DNA of 64,000 nt, from NCBI GenBank assembly GCA_041685045.1, contig JAWLGP010000023.1:1-64000 (forward strand). The letters run 5' to 3'. This DNA is from Thiohalomonas sp041685045 (lineage in GTDB: Bacteria > Pseudomonadota > Gammaproteobacteria > Thiohalomonadales > Thiohalomonadaceae). A program made the translations under genes and the position numbers. Positions 48,122-56,471 of this stretch are shown here, in pieces. Within the stretch, counting starts at the first letter, position 1. The number at the start of each line of letters is the position of its first letter. The notes under the pieces were generated by a model, which ran no database searches, was not told the DNA's origin, and worked only from the letters and a program-made list of their open reading frames with translations.

Positions 48122-50148
48122 GCGATGGGCTCCCCGCCATAACGCAGCACCAGGCAGGTCACGTCGTCGGACACCTCGGCCCCGGCGCAGAATGCGTCGA
48201 CGGCGGCGATGACCCGCTCGGTGGTGGACCGTGCCGACTGGCGGGCGTCGCTGCCACAGGCGGCCAGCAGTCGCGCCTCACCGAACAGCTCGCCGGTGGC
48301 GGAGAACGCCTCCGTGATGCCGTCGGTGTAAAGTACCACCCGCTCACCGGCCCCCAGCGTGATTGCGGTCTGGTTGTAGTCGAGCCCGTCCATGACCCCG
48401 AGGGCGACGCCGTCAGTGCCGGGCAGCAGCTCACTGCGACCCGCGGCATCCACCCGGATGGGCGGCGTGTGGCCGCCGCAGGCGTAGGTCAGTTTCCCGC
48501 TGTCCGGTTCGAAGATGCCGTACAGCAGGGTCACGAACAGCTCCAACGGATTTTGGCGGCACAACAGTTCGTTGACCGCCTGCAGGGCCGCGCCGGGTTG
48601 GGCATGGGCCAGGGCGGCGTTCTGCATTTCGGTGCGGGCCACGGCCATGAAGAAGGCGGCCGGCACCCCCTTGCCGGAGACATCCGCCACCACCACCCCC
48701 ACGCGGCCGCCCGCCAGCGGAAAGAAGTCGTAGAAGTCGCCGCCCATCTCGCGGGCGGGGGTCATCACGGCGAACAGGTCGTAGCGGGGATCGGCGGGGA
48801 AGCGGGTCGGCAGGATCGCCAGCTGCAGCGCTTTGGCCACCCGCAGCTCTTCGGCGATGCGCCGATGTACCGCCTCCAGTTGCGCGTGTTTGTCCGCCAA
48901 CGCCCGGGTGCGCTCCCGCACCAGCCCTTCCAGCTCCTCCTGGCGCCGGAACACCTCGCCCGCCATCGACTCGAACACCCGGGCCAGGTCGCCCAGTTCG
49001 TCGTGACGCCGGGTGACGGTGGCGAGCGCCAACTGACCGGGGTCGAACGGGCCGTTGTCGGCCCGGATCTCGCCGCGCTCGATGCGGTCGGCCGCACCCG
49101 CCAGCCGCCGGATGGGCTGCACCAGGGCGCGGCCGGCGCCGGCGCTCACCGCCAGCATGAGCAGGCCGACCAGCGATACGCCGACCAGCGTGTGTCGAAA
49201 CAGGGCGTTCAGGGGCTCGGCGAAGCGGGCCTCGGCCTCGCCCATCACCACCGTCCACGGCAGGGTCGCGAGCCGGGCAAAGCCGGCCACCTGGCCGTCG
49301 CCGCCCGGGGCATTGAAGCGCACGGCACCGGCCTCGCCGCTACGCAGGGCCTGCCACAACCGGTCGAGTCCGAGCGGCGCGATCCGCGCCACCGGCAGGC
49401 CCTTGTCTTCGCGCTCGGTCCGCTCGTCCTCGGCGCTCAGACTCACCAGGCTGCGATAGCGCAGCTCCGGGGTGGGGTGATGCAGGATCACCCCGTGGTG
49501 ATCGACCAGCATTGGCGTCGCCACCCGCTCGACGCCGATGCGATCGAGAATGGCGGTGACCGCCTCGGCTTTCAGCTTCAACACCGCCACGCCGACGATG
49601 GCTCCGTCCGTGCCGCGCACCGGCCCGGAAAAGTAGAGCCCGGCCGCCCCGCTGGTGCTGCCGAACAGCAGGTCGGATACGTACAGCTCCCCGGCGATGG
49701 CGTGCTGGAAATAGGGTCGGAAGGCGAATTGCTGCCCCTGCACCTTCGGGTTGGTGGTGGCCACGAAGACACCGGCGCGGTCCATCAGGTAGACGCTCTC
49801 GAACAGCGGGGCCACTTCGGTGATGGTGGCCAGACTGCGTTGCGTGGTGGCGAGAAAGCGCTCCCGCCGTTCGCCCTCGCTCTCGAGGAAGGCGACCACC
49901 TCCTGGTCGGCGGCGAGCATGTGCGCCACCCGGCGCACGTTTTCGAACAACTGGTCCAGCCGTTCGGCCGTGGTCACGGCCAGCAGGCGCAGGTTCTGCT
50001 GCTCCTGGGCGGCGACCCGATCCACGCCGCCCTGGAGGGTGTACCAGGCGCTACCCAACATCGGCAGCAGCGCCGCGACAAGCAGCACCAGCGTCAGCTT
50101 CCGGGTGAGCGAACCGGTCGGTCTTTCCGATGAAGCAGTGTGACGCAT
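48118..50148 (-). CDS. Membrane sensor phosphatase (Cache-HAMP-SpoIIE/PP2C)
   Basis: A 676-residue receptor. Membrane helix 1 (LVLLVAALLPMLGSAWYTL) near 20-40, a periplasmic Cache-like sensor about 45-310 (VYLMDRAGVFVATTNPKVQG), membrane helix 2 (LVGVSLVGLLMLAVSAGAG) near 320, a HAMP domain (PIRRLAGAADRIERGEIRAD), a coiled coil, and a C-terminal SpoIIE/PP2C phosphatase (EMGGDFYDFFPLAGGRVGVV, VADVSGKGVPAAFFMAV). It would sense a small extracellular ligand and dephosphorylate the STAS protein, starting the partner switch. It is the first gene of the Tad operon; its promoter must lie in the 79 bases to the divergent transporter gene. Confidence 0.9.
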   Translation of the reverse strand: MRHTASSERPTGSLTRKLTLVLLVAALLPMLGSAWYTLQGGVDRVAAQEQQNLRLLAVTTAERLDQLFENVRRVAHMLAADQEVVAFLESEGERRERFLATTQRSLATITEVAPLFESVYLMDRAGVFVATTNPKVQGQQFAFRPYFQHAIAGELYVSDLLFGSTSGAAGLYFSGPVRGTDGAIVGVAVLKLKAEAVTAILDRIGVERVATPMLVDHHGVILHHPTPELRYRSLVSLSAEDERTEREDKGLPVARIAPLGLDRLWQALRSGEAGAVRFNAPGGDGQVAGFARLATLPWTVVMGEAEARFAEPLNALFRHTLVGVSLVGLLMLAVSAGAGRALVQPIRRLAGAADRIERGEIRADNGPFDPGQLALATVTRRHDELGDLARVFESMAGEVFRRQEELEGLVRERTRALADKHAQLEAVHRRIAEELRVAKALQLAILPTRFPADPRYDLFAVMTPAREMGGDFYDFFPLAGGRVGVVVADVSGKGVPAAFFMAVARTEMQNAALAHAQPGAALQAVNELLCRQNPLELFVTLLYGIFEPDSGKLTYACGGHTPPIRVDAAGRSELLPGTDGVALGVMDGLDYNQTAITLGAGERVVLYTDGITEAFSATGELFGEARLLAACGSDARQSARSTTERVIAAVDAFCAGAEVSDDVTCLVLRYGGEPIA

Positions 50149-50227
50149 GCAGCGGATAGTCCACTGTTACGACGCAGCAAGAGGCGTACTATATTCCGCC
50201 TTTCCTCCGTCCCGGGAAACACCCGTA

Positions 50228-52057
50228 ATGAACGCCCCGACGGACGGGCGGGCAGTGCCGGTCGAGCGGTTGGTCGACCTCTTTCCGTTCAGCCTCTGCA
50301 GCCGACCCTCCCTCGCCCGCCTGGTGCCTTCGCTCACCCTGCGAACGCTCGCCCCCAATGAGCGGCTCTATGGCGACGGCGATCCCGTCGATGCCCTGTA
50401 TGTCGTATTGAGTGGCGAGTTGGAGCTGCGGCGCGGCAAGAGCAGGCGCCGTGAGATCGCGCTCGCCGGCGAAGAGGCGGGGCTCGAACTGGCTCGCCGC
50501 GACGGTGCCGTACAGGCACTGAGCACGACCCGGCTGCTGGCCATTCCCGCCGAGGCGCTTTCCGTCCTCGCCACCGACAATGCCGCGTTCCGCCGGGCCC
50601 TGCTCGACCGGTTCTGCCAGCGCGAGAGCGGGGAGGGGCAGCGCGTACACCGACCGCGCGGCGCCCTGCGGGAAGGTTTGGGCTGGCTCTTCGCCGTGCT
50701 GTTCCCGGTGGCGATTTACGCCTCCCTGCAGAACAGCCTGGGGCAGAGCGACCCGGAGGCGCTGCTGTTTCTCACCATCGGCGCCGCGGCGGTGGTGATG
50801 TGGGCGTTTTCGCTGTTGCCGGAGTTTGTGCCGGCGTTGCTGGCACTGCTGGCGGTGGTGCTGCTCGGCATCGCACCGGCGGAGATCGCGCTCTCCGGCT
50901 TCGCCTCCCAGGGGTTTGTGGTTGCCCTGAGTATCTTCGGCCTGAGCGTGGTGATCCGCAGCTCCGGGCTGAGCTATCGGTTGCTGCTGTGGCTGCTGCG
51001 CATCGGCCCGGCGTCCAAGGTCTGGTACCGCATCGCCCTGTTCGCGACCGGCGTGGCACTGACCCCCATCGTGCCGTCGGCCAACGGCCGGGTCTCCATC
51101 GTGGCGCCGCTCTTGACCGACCTTTTGCGCACGTTCGAACACGGCGGCGACCGGGAGCGTCAGCGCCTCGCGGTGACGACCCTGACCGGCGTCAGCCTGC
51201 TATCGGCCGCGTTCCTGAGTTCCAAGTCCATCAACTTCGTCGTGTTCGGTTTCCTGCCGGCCCAGGAGCAGATGCGCTTCCAGTGGCTCACCTGGGCCTA
51301 CGCCGCCTCGGTGGTGGCGCTGGTCACCATCGCGCTCTATTGCCTGGTGGACGCGCTGCTCTATCGCAACGCCGAGCGGCCCCAACTGCCGAAGCAGGTG
51401 GTGGCCCAACAGCTCGCATTGCTCGGCCCCGTCAGCCGCGCCGAATGGGCCGGGCTCGCGGGCCTGCTCGCACTCATTGTCAGTTTCGTAACCACCACCC
51501 TGCACCACATCGAGGTGCCGTGGGTGGCGCTGGCGATCCTGTCCTGGCTGCTGGCGTTCGGCTTCATCGATCGCGCGCAGTTCCGGGAACGCATCGACTG
51601 GAGCTTCCTGGTCTTTCTCGGCGCCCTCATCGGACTCATGGCCGTCATGCGCCAGGTGGGGGTCGACCACTGGATGACGAACCGGCTGGACCTGCTCGGC
51701 GCGCAGATGACCAACAACTTCGAGATCTTCATCCTGCTGCTGGCGGCGGCGATCTTCCTGGTGCGCATTGCGCTGCCGATCAACGCGACCATCGTCATCT
51801 TCGCCTCGATTTTGGTGCCCTATGCCGCCGTCGTCGGTGTGAACGCCTGGCTGGTCGGGTTTCTGATCCTGTTCTTCGCCGAAAGCTTCATCCTGCCCTA
51901 CCAGGCCAGCTACTACCTGCAGTTCACCGCCATCAGCGATGCGGCTCAGCCGGCGCAGGATCTACGGCTGATCCCGTTCCATCTGCTGCTGGCGGCGTCC
52001 AAGCCGGTGGCGGTGTACGCCTCCATCCCCTTCTGGCGCGAGCTGGGCATATTGTGA
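50228..52057 (+). CDS. cNMP-binding domain fused to a SLC13/DASS-type transporter
   Basis: A 609-residue protein. Residues about 15-130 resemble a cyclic-nucleotide-binding domain (LRTLAPNERLYGDGDPVDAL then YVVLSGELEL), though the phosphate-binding cassette is degenerate. From about 155 there are at least ten hydrophobic helices of the DASS/SLC13 (Na-dicarboxylate/sulfate) permease type, e.g. PEFVPALLALLAVVLLGIAP and ALPINATIVIFASILVPYAA. An ATG at MNAPTDGR was taken as start because the upstream residues are leader-like. Divergent from the phosphatase gene; ends coupled (TGATG) to the binding-protein gene. Substrate could be a dicarboxylate or sulfate-like anion. Confidence 0.78.
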   Translation: MNAPTDGRAVPVERLVDLFPFSLCSRPSLARLVPSLTLRTLAPNERLYGDGDPVDALYVVLSGELELRRGKSRRREIALAGEEAGLELARRDGAVQALSTTRLLAIPAEALSVLATDNAAFRRALLDRFCQRESGEGQRVHRPRGALREGLGWLFAVLFPVAIYASLQNSLGQSDPEALLFLTIGAAAVVMWAFSLLPEFVPALLALLAVVLLGIAPAEIALSGFASQGFVVALSIFGLSVVIRSSGLSYRLLLWLLRIGPASKVWYRIALFATGVALTPIVPSANGRVSIVAPLLTDLLRTFEHGGDRERQRLAVTTLTGVSLLSAAFLSSKSINFVVFGFLPAQEQMRFQWLTWAYAASVVALVTIALYCLVDALLYRNAERPQLPKQVVAQQLALLGPVSRAEWAGLAGLLALIVSFVTTTLHHIEVPWVALAILSWLLAFGFIDRAQFRERIDWSFLVFLGALIGLMAVMRQVGVDHWMTNRLDLLGAQMTNNFEIFILLLAAAIFLVRIALPINATIVIFASILVPYAAVVGVNAWLVGFLILFFAESFILPYQASYYLQFTAISDAAQPAQDLRLIPFHLLLAASKPVAVYASIPFWRELGIL

Positions 52058-53079
52058 TGCGCCTCGGCCGCCTGCTGATGACGCTCTTTTTCCTCGCCGG
52101 CGCCGTTATCGCCGTCGTCTTCAACGTCGGCAAGCCGACCCTGCTGGTGCTGCACAGTTACGGCGACGATTACGTGTGGACCCGTGAGGTGGACGTGGGT
52201 CTGCGGCGTGTGCTCGGTAGCGCCAGCGGCATCAACGTCCACTACCACTACATGCATACCAAGCGCTTCGGTGATCGGGAGGCACTGCGACGTGCCGGCA
52301 TCGCCGCACGCGACGCCATCGACCGGATCGGCCCCGACGTGCTGCTCGCTATCGACGACAGCGCCCAGTTGCTGGCCGCCCGTTTCTATGTGGACCACCC
52401 GAGTCTCCGCATCGTGTTTGCCGGACTCAACGGCGGAGTGGAGGAGTACGGCTACGACAAGGCCGCCAATGTCACCGGCATTTTGGAACGCAAACCGGCA
52501 AAGGCGCTGAAGGAACTGCTGCTGGCCCTCGCCCGCGACAAGGGCATCGCCCGGCCGAGCACCCTCTATCTGGCCGATACCACCCACTCGGCCGCGCTCG
52601 ACGGCCAGCACCTGGCCGGTTTCGACTGGGGTGAGGTCAACTACCGCCCTGCGCGCTTCGTCAGCGACTTCCAGGCCTGGCAGCAGGCAATACACGAGCT
52701 CTCGGATGAACTCGATTTCCTGCTGGTCGGCGGCTACCGGCAGCTCCAACGCTCGCCCACCGATCCCCGCCTCGTCCCCGCCACGGAGGTGATGGCCTGG
52801 ACCGAGGCCCATGCCACCATGCCAGTGATCGGCATGAACGCCTTCAACACCGAAGACGGCGCCACCCTCTCCATCGGCGTGTCACCCTACGAACAGGGCG
52901 AATGGGCCGCCCGCACCGCGCTGGCCATCCTGGCCGGCACCGCGGCGAATCGTATCCCCATGGTCGAGTCGACCCAGTACGTCGTCGCCGTGCGCCGCTC
53001 CGCCCTGGAACGTCGGGGCCTGAACCTGCCCACCGTCTATGAGGCGTTTGCGCGGGCTACCAACAACTTTTTTCCTTGA
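52057..53079 (+). CDS. ABC-type substrate-binding protein (ABC_sub_bind-like)
   Basis: A 340-residue protein with an N-terminal hydrophobic segment (LLMTLFFLAGAVIAVVFNVG) acting as a signal anchor. The two-lobed periplasmic-binding fold matches the family of TrpX-like ABC_sub_bind proteins: KPTLLVLHSYGDDYVWTREV, GPDVLLAIDDSAQLLAARFY, LRIVFAGLNGGVEEYGYDKA and GVSPYEQGEWAARTALAILA. No permease or ATPase genes are adjacent, so it may be a ligand sensor serving the transporter fusion or the Cache phosphatase across the divergent promoter rather than part of an ABC importer (inference). Its ATG overlaps the transporter stop by one base. Confidence 0.75.
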   Translation: MRLGRLLMTLFFLAGAVIAVVFNVGKPTLLVLHSYGDDYVWTREVDVGLRRVLGSASGINVHYHYMHTKRFGDREALRRAGIAARDAIDRIGPDVLLAIDDSAQLLAARFYVDHPSLRIVFAGLNGGVEEYGYDKAANVTGILERKPAKALKELLLALARDKGIARPSTLYLADTTHSAALDGQHLAGFDWGEVNYRPARFVSDFQAWQQAIHELSDELDFLLVGGYRQLQRSPTDPRLVPATEVMAWTEAHATMPVIGMNAFNTEDGATLSIGVSPYEQGEWAARTALAILAGTAANRIPMVESTQYVVAVRRSALERRGLNLPTVYEAFARATNNFFP

Positions 53080-53320
53080 GTGGGGAGTGGCGATCGGCTG
53101 ATTCTCCCGGTGGCTGGGCTCACAGGTTCGCTCCCGTACCGAAAAAGCCCGGCTGGCGTGGCATACTTCTGTCGCGCCCGAAGAACTTGATGCAGGGAAC
53201 TTCCTTGCTAACGTGGAATCCACTAGGGTGGACCCTACGGTATGGCTATTTCGTCCCGGAAAGGCCATACCAAACCTGAGGGGCTGTGCGGCCTTTCAGC
53301 CCGCCCCCCGACCAATCTCT
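53080..53320. other. Intergenic region at the edge of the defence island
   Basis: No open frame looks coding. An 8-bp dyad (GGTATGGC and GCCATACC) lies near 53240-53275. The base composition shifts from about 65 percent GC in the genes to the left towards a lower value in the genes to the right, consistent with an island boundary, but no tRNA, integrase or direct repeat was recognised. Confidence 0.35.
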
Positions 53321-53363
53321 AGCGATATCGCTTATTGACGATATCGGCAGTAAGCGATATTGT
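53321..53363 (+). promoter_or_regulatory. Promoter overlapped by three 16-bp-spaced operator sites
   Basis: TTGACG (53335-53340) and TATTGT (53358-53363) are separated by exactly 17 bases, a good sigma-70 promoter. Three related sites overlap it: the palindrome AGCGATATCGCT (53321-53332), the palindrome CGATATCG (53339-53346) and the half site AGCGATAT (53353-53360), with centres 16 bases apart. This arrangement suggests cooperative repression. Confidence 0.65.
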
Positions 53364-53415
53364 TATTGGCAACCTACCCTTTGGCGCAGTCGGATTCGGC
53401 TCTGCTTTTGGGGGA

Positions 53416-53440
53416 AAAAGCCGCCTTCGGGCGGTTTTTT
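53416..53440 (+). terminator. Intrinsic terminator in the leader of the NYN gene
   Basis: AAAAAG-CCGCC-TTCG-GGCGG-TTTTTT, a textbook tetraloop terminator, starts about 50 bases after the predicted transcription start and ends 16 bases before the NYN start codon. It either ends a small leader RNA or works as an attenuator for the gene behind it. No peptide or RNA gene was recognised in the leader. Confidence 0.8.
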
Positions 53441-53456
53441 CATTTTCGGGATAAGC

Positions 53457-54149
53457 ATGGACAAGAAAACGCTCCGTACCATCGTCTACGTCGACGGGTA
53501 CAACCTTTATTATTCCGCCCTCACCAAATCCCAGTACAAGTGGCTGGATTTGCACGCGCTTATGTGCGACGTGCTCAAAGATGCTTACCCAGGTGCCCAA
53601 GCTCAGATCGACCTGATCAAATTTTTCACTGCGCCGATCATGGGCCGGTACGCGAGTGATCCGAACTCTGAACACCGGCAGGTCCGGTATCACAACGCCT
53701 TGAAGTTCGCTCCTTCCGGGCCTGTTGAGATAATCACGGGATATCACTCGGAAGCCGAAAAGATGGGCTATCTCGTTGAGTCCGGCCCCGGCAACAGCGG
53801 CCGGGTGAGAGTGAAGGTCATGGAAGAGAAGCAAACCGACGTGAATATCGGGCTTCACATGTATCGGGATGCAGTCCACGGCATCGTTGACCAAGTGGTC
53901 TTGGTGTCTGGCGATTCCGATCTCGCACCGGCCTTCGAGATGATTCGGGACGATATGCCACACATAGTGCGCGGCCTCGTCTTCCCGACGCTCGATAGCA
54001 AACCGCATGCCCGGCGGAGCGGGCAGCTCCAAGAGCTGGCGACTTGGACCCGACGACATTTGTCCGCGACCCAACTCGAAACCTGCCAACTCCCTTCTTG
54101 TGTCCTGAACCGCAAGAACAAGGCAATCAAGAAGCCGGAGGAATGGTAA
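53457..54149 (+). CDS. NYN (PIN-like) RNase-domain protein
   Basis: A 230-residue soluble protein of the NYN/LabA-DUF88 family. The nuclease core opens with TIVYVDGYNLYYSALTKSQY, whose aspartate is the first metal ligand, and continues with KVMEEKQTDVNIGLHMYRDA and QVVLVSGDSDLAPAFEMIRD, supplying the further acidic residues typical of NYN/PIN domains. The protein ends in a basic, cysteine-bearing tail. NYN proteins cleave RNA, and some act in toxin or defence contexts. The ATG is preceded by a terminator and leader and by operator-rich DNA. It is the first gene of the putative defence region, convergent with the DUF429 gene. Confidence 0.82.
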   Translation: MDKKTLRTIVYVDGYNLYYSALTKSQYKWLDLHALMCDVLKDAYPGAQAQIDLIKFFTAPIMGRYASDPNSEHRQVRYHNALKFAPSGPVEIITGYHSEAEKMGYLVESGPGNSGRVRVKVMEEKQTDVNIGLHMYRDAVHGIVDQVVLVSGDSDLAPAFEMIRDDMPHIVRGLVFPTLDSKPHARRSGQLQELATWTRRHLSATQLETCQLPSCVLNRKNKAIKKPEEW

Positions 54150-54165
54150 AGCGTCTGCCGCTTTT

Positions 54166-54864
54166 TTAGGCCTTGGCCCATATCCAACCCTCAACAACCA
54201 CCCGCGGCATTTCGGTCGATTCCGGCCCCACCGCCCGGCCACGCAAGAAATCGGCGGCCCCCAAAACGCAAACGGCGGCATCCATCGCGTCAGGCCCAAC
54301 CTCCTCAAGGGTAAATCCCGAACAATCGAGTACCTCCATGAGTCCTTCCACATTGCCACTGCCGCTTGGCGCCGCATGCGCGAGGCGTGTGGCGGCGGGA
54401 TAAACCTCGATGGCGCGAATCGGCTCGGGCTCGTCCGGCGCCCACGCCTGAGGAATCGGCTGTCCGCTTCTCGCCCGAATCCCCTCAAGCAGTTCGAGAG
54501 CAGCAACCGTTGTTCTGGAGATGAGGTTCGCACCGATCTCCAGAGGCTTTTTGCCTAATCGGCGCCTGATTTCGATATCGGTGTTTCGGCGGAAGAGGTC
54601 ATCGGCAGGAGCCAGCATGCCCGAACCGGCGCGATGGTTGGCCAAGGAGGTCGCCAGAGCTATTGGCCAGCCAAGGGGGGCATCCAAAGCAACAACGGCA
54701 TATTCGGCGTTCGCCAGCCATTCGGCCACGATCTCAGCTGGGGACATCGTTCTGCTACCCGTACAGCACTGATGAATCCGAACGCGGCCCTGATGCATTT
54801 CACCCAGGGCGAGCCCGACTTTTTCTGGCTGCGTGGCGCAGTCGATTCCGATTAACACCGTCAT
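54166..54864 (-). CDS. DUF429 protein (predicted RNase H-like nuclease)
   Basis: A 232-residue protein of the DUF429 type, predicted to have an RNase H-like fold. The N-terminus VLIGIDCATQPEKVGLALGE gives the first acidic residue of the fold, AVVALDAPLGWP the second, and GPDAMDAAVCVLGAADFLRG the C-terminal acidic pair. It is coupled to the McrC-like gene by a four-base ATGA overlap, so it is a third component of this restriction operon, which is not usual for McrBC systems I know. The function is unproven; a nucleic-acid cleavage or processing role alongside McrBC-like proteins is plausible. Confidence 0.72.
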   Translation of the reverse strand: MTVLIGIDCATQPEKVGLALGEMHQGRVRIHQCCTGSRTMSPAEIVAEWLANAEYAVVALDAPLGWPIALATSLANHRAGSGMLAPADDLFRRNTDIEIRRRLGKKPLEIGANLISRTTVAALELLEGIRARSGQPIPQAWAPDEPEPIRAIEVYPAATRLAHAAPSGSGNVEGLMEVLDCSGFTLEEVGPDAMDAAVCVLGAADFLRGRAVGPESTEMPRVVVEGWIWAKA

Positions 54865-56468
54865 GGGGCATCCTGCTGGACAAGCTCTGCCGTGCCGCCT
54901 GTGGGCACCATATCCGGCAATTTTTCCATCAGCAGATCGATGACGTGCGTTATATCGCTTGAAAGCTCAAGGCAGCCTTCCTGGTACTGCCGCAGATAGC
55001 GTTCGGCAGATAGCTCGGGCACCGCATCTCCGGCCGGCACTAGCAGGAGCGACAGGAGGGGCGGCTGGCCGTTCCATTTAACGGAGTCCCGGTAAACGTG
55101 CGCCGAACTCATCGCCTCCAGAATGTTGCCCCTCCTTGCCATGTATTTGGCATCGAGGCAGATGAAGTTTTGCCCATGCTCGTTCTTCAGCTCCAGCACC
55201 AAGTCAGGGCGCCGCTCTCGGCTGATGGTGTGATATCCGTGGGACTTGGAGGGCAACAAGGAGGGACATACAAGCTGGAAGTAGAGACGAATTCGCCGGT
55301 GGCCCCGGGTTCCTTCGAGCAGCATATCCACGTGCGACATGGAGGCAATCCGCTTCCACTCATAGTTAGGAAATCGATTCTCCAACTCCTCAGCCAAGGC
55401 GCAGAAGCACCAAGCCTCGTAGATCTGCCAAGTGGGTCCGATATAGAGCCTCTCCTTCTCACTTAGCTCCGACAGGCCGGGACTCAGCAGATTCCTCCCC
55501 AGCTGATGTGCATGGGCGTAAAGCGGGTTCCCGGCGATCCCATTTAGCCCCGCGGCACTACTCTCGCGCAGCGACACCTTGGTAAAAGGATGGCGTCGCA
55601 GCAACTTCATCAGTTCACGGCGGATCTCCCGCAACAGGCGCAGACGGCGGGGTATACGGGCTGCCACATTGGTTTGCGTTTCTGAGCTGGCCTCTTTGTA
55701 GGCGGTTAGGGTCGAACTGAGCCAATCGACACGGCGAACGACATCGAGCAACTGCCGTAGCATCTCCCGGTTGGCGGGATTGTCGAGCGTCTCGGTGTTG
55801 AAGGGCACGTCAAGCGTGGTTTCTTTCAGTGCCACATCTTCCTCTTCCGCCAAAGCGCCGTCGGCCTGCGCGGAGATTGCCGCCAAGAGGGGTTGGTTGG
55901 CGACTAAACGCTGTGCGGTGGTCACATCAGCGCTCTTCACCAAATGCATGGGAAGGTGCTGGCGCGTATGGGAAAGACGGGAAATCGGGTTGGCGCTGAC
56001 CTCTTTCATTGCCCGCAGGTAGCGGGCTGCCCAGGTCCTTAGGCGGGCATAGGCGACCCAAACATTCGTCAAAGGCGATTTGCCCGACAGATTCTGGGCG
56101 GCCGGCTCCGTTCCCAACAGGAGTGCCGGCGCATAGTCGGCTATATCGGAAATGTACCTGCCGAAGATCTCCCGCCCCGCCTTGGACGGATCAGGGCTGA
56201 CATCAATGAGAAATTGGTTGCCCCGTTGCTCACCTTCGATTTCAAGCTCGGCAACAACCTGCCCTGCATAGAAGCCCGGGCTCCACTCCCAATAGAGCTC
56301 ACTCGAATCAGTCCGGAGCGGTTCATCATCGATATAGAGCGCCACTCCTGGCGAGGTTTTTTCGATCAGATAGTGCTGCCGCTCCTGGAAGCCACTGCAT
56401 ACTTGATTGGGGACGAGTTCGCCGAACCGCTGCAGGCCCTCCCCGGATGAAACGAAAACCTCAAGCAT
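54861..56468 (-). CDS. McrC-like DUF2357/PD-(D/E)XK nuclease
   Basis: A 535-residue protein. The N-terminal two thirds correspond to a DUF2357-type region of beta strands and helices (YIDDEPLRTDSSELYWEWSP). The C-terminal nuclease domain contains the PD-(D/E)XK residues: P421-D422 in RRPDLVLELKNEHGQ and D439-A-K441 in FICLDAKYMARRG. DUF2357 nucleases act as the cleavage partner of McrB-like AAA proteins in type IV restriction of modified DNA. It starts three bases after the McrB-like gene stop and overlaps the DUF429 gene, so the three are co-translated. Confidence 0.78.
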   Translation of the reverse strand: MLEVFVSSGEGLQRFGELVPNQVCSGFQERQHYLIEKTSPGVALYIDDEPLRTDSSELYWEWSPGFYAGQVVAELEIEGEQRGNQFLIDVSPDPSKAGREIFGRYISDIADYAPALLLGTEPAAQNLSGKSPLTNVWVAYARLRTWAARYLRAMKEVSANPISRLSHTRQHLPMHLVKSADVTTAQRLVANQPLLAAISAQADGALAEEEDVALKETTLDVPFNTETLDNPANREMLRQLLDVVRRVDWLSSTLTAYKEASSETQTNVAARIPRRLRLLREIRRELMKLLRRHPFTKVSLRESSAAGLNGIAGNPLYAHAHQLGRNLLSPGLSELSEKERLYIGPTWQIYEAWCFCALAEELENRFPNYEWKRIASMSHVDMLLEGTRGHRRIRLYFQLVCPSLLPSKSHGYHTISRERRPDLVLELKNEHGQNFICLDAKYMARRGNILEAMSSAHVYRDSVKWNGQPPLLSLLLVPAGDAVPELSAERYLRQYQEGCLELSSDITHVIDLLMEKLPDMVPTGGTAELVQQDAP

Positions 56469-56471
56469 CGA

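Noticed and set aside
50800..53079. A 759-codon plus-strand frame that could be taken as one protein
   Set aside because: Only the last 340 codons are real (the binding protein from 52057). The upstream part is the transporter gene in the wrong frame, rich in Arg/Gly/Ala as expected for a shadow frame.
53370..53416. tRNA-like or tmRNA-like sequence before the terminator
   Set aside because: Text such as GGCGCAGTCGGATTCGGCTC looked suggestive, but no acceptor stem, T-loop (GGTTCGAATCC type) or CCA end could be formed.
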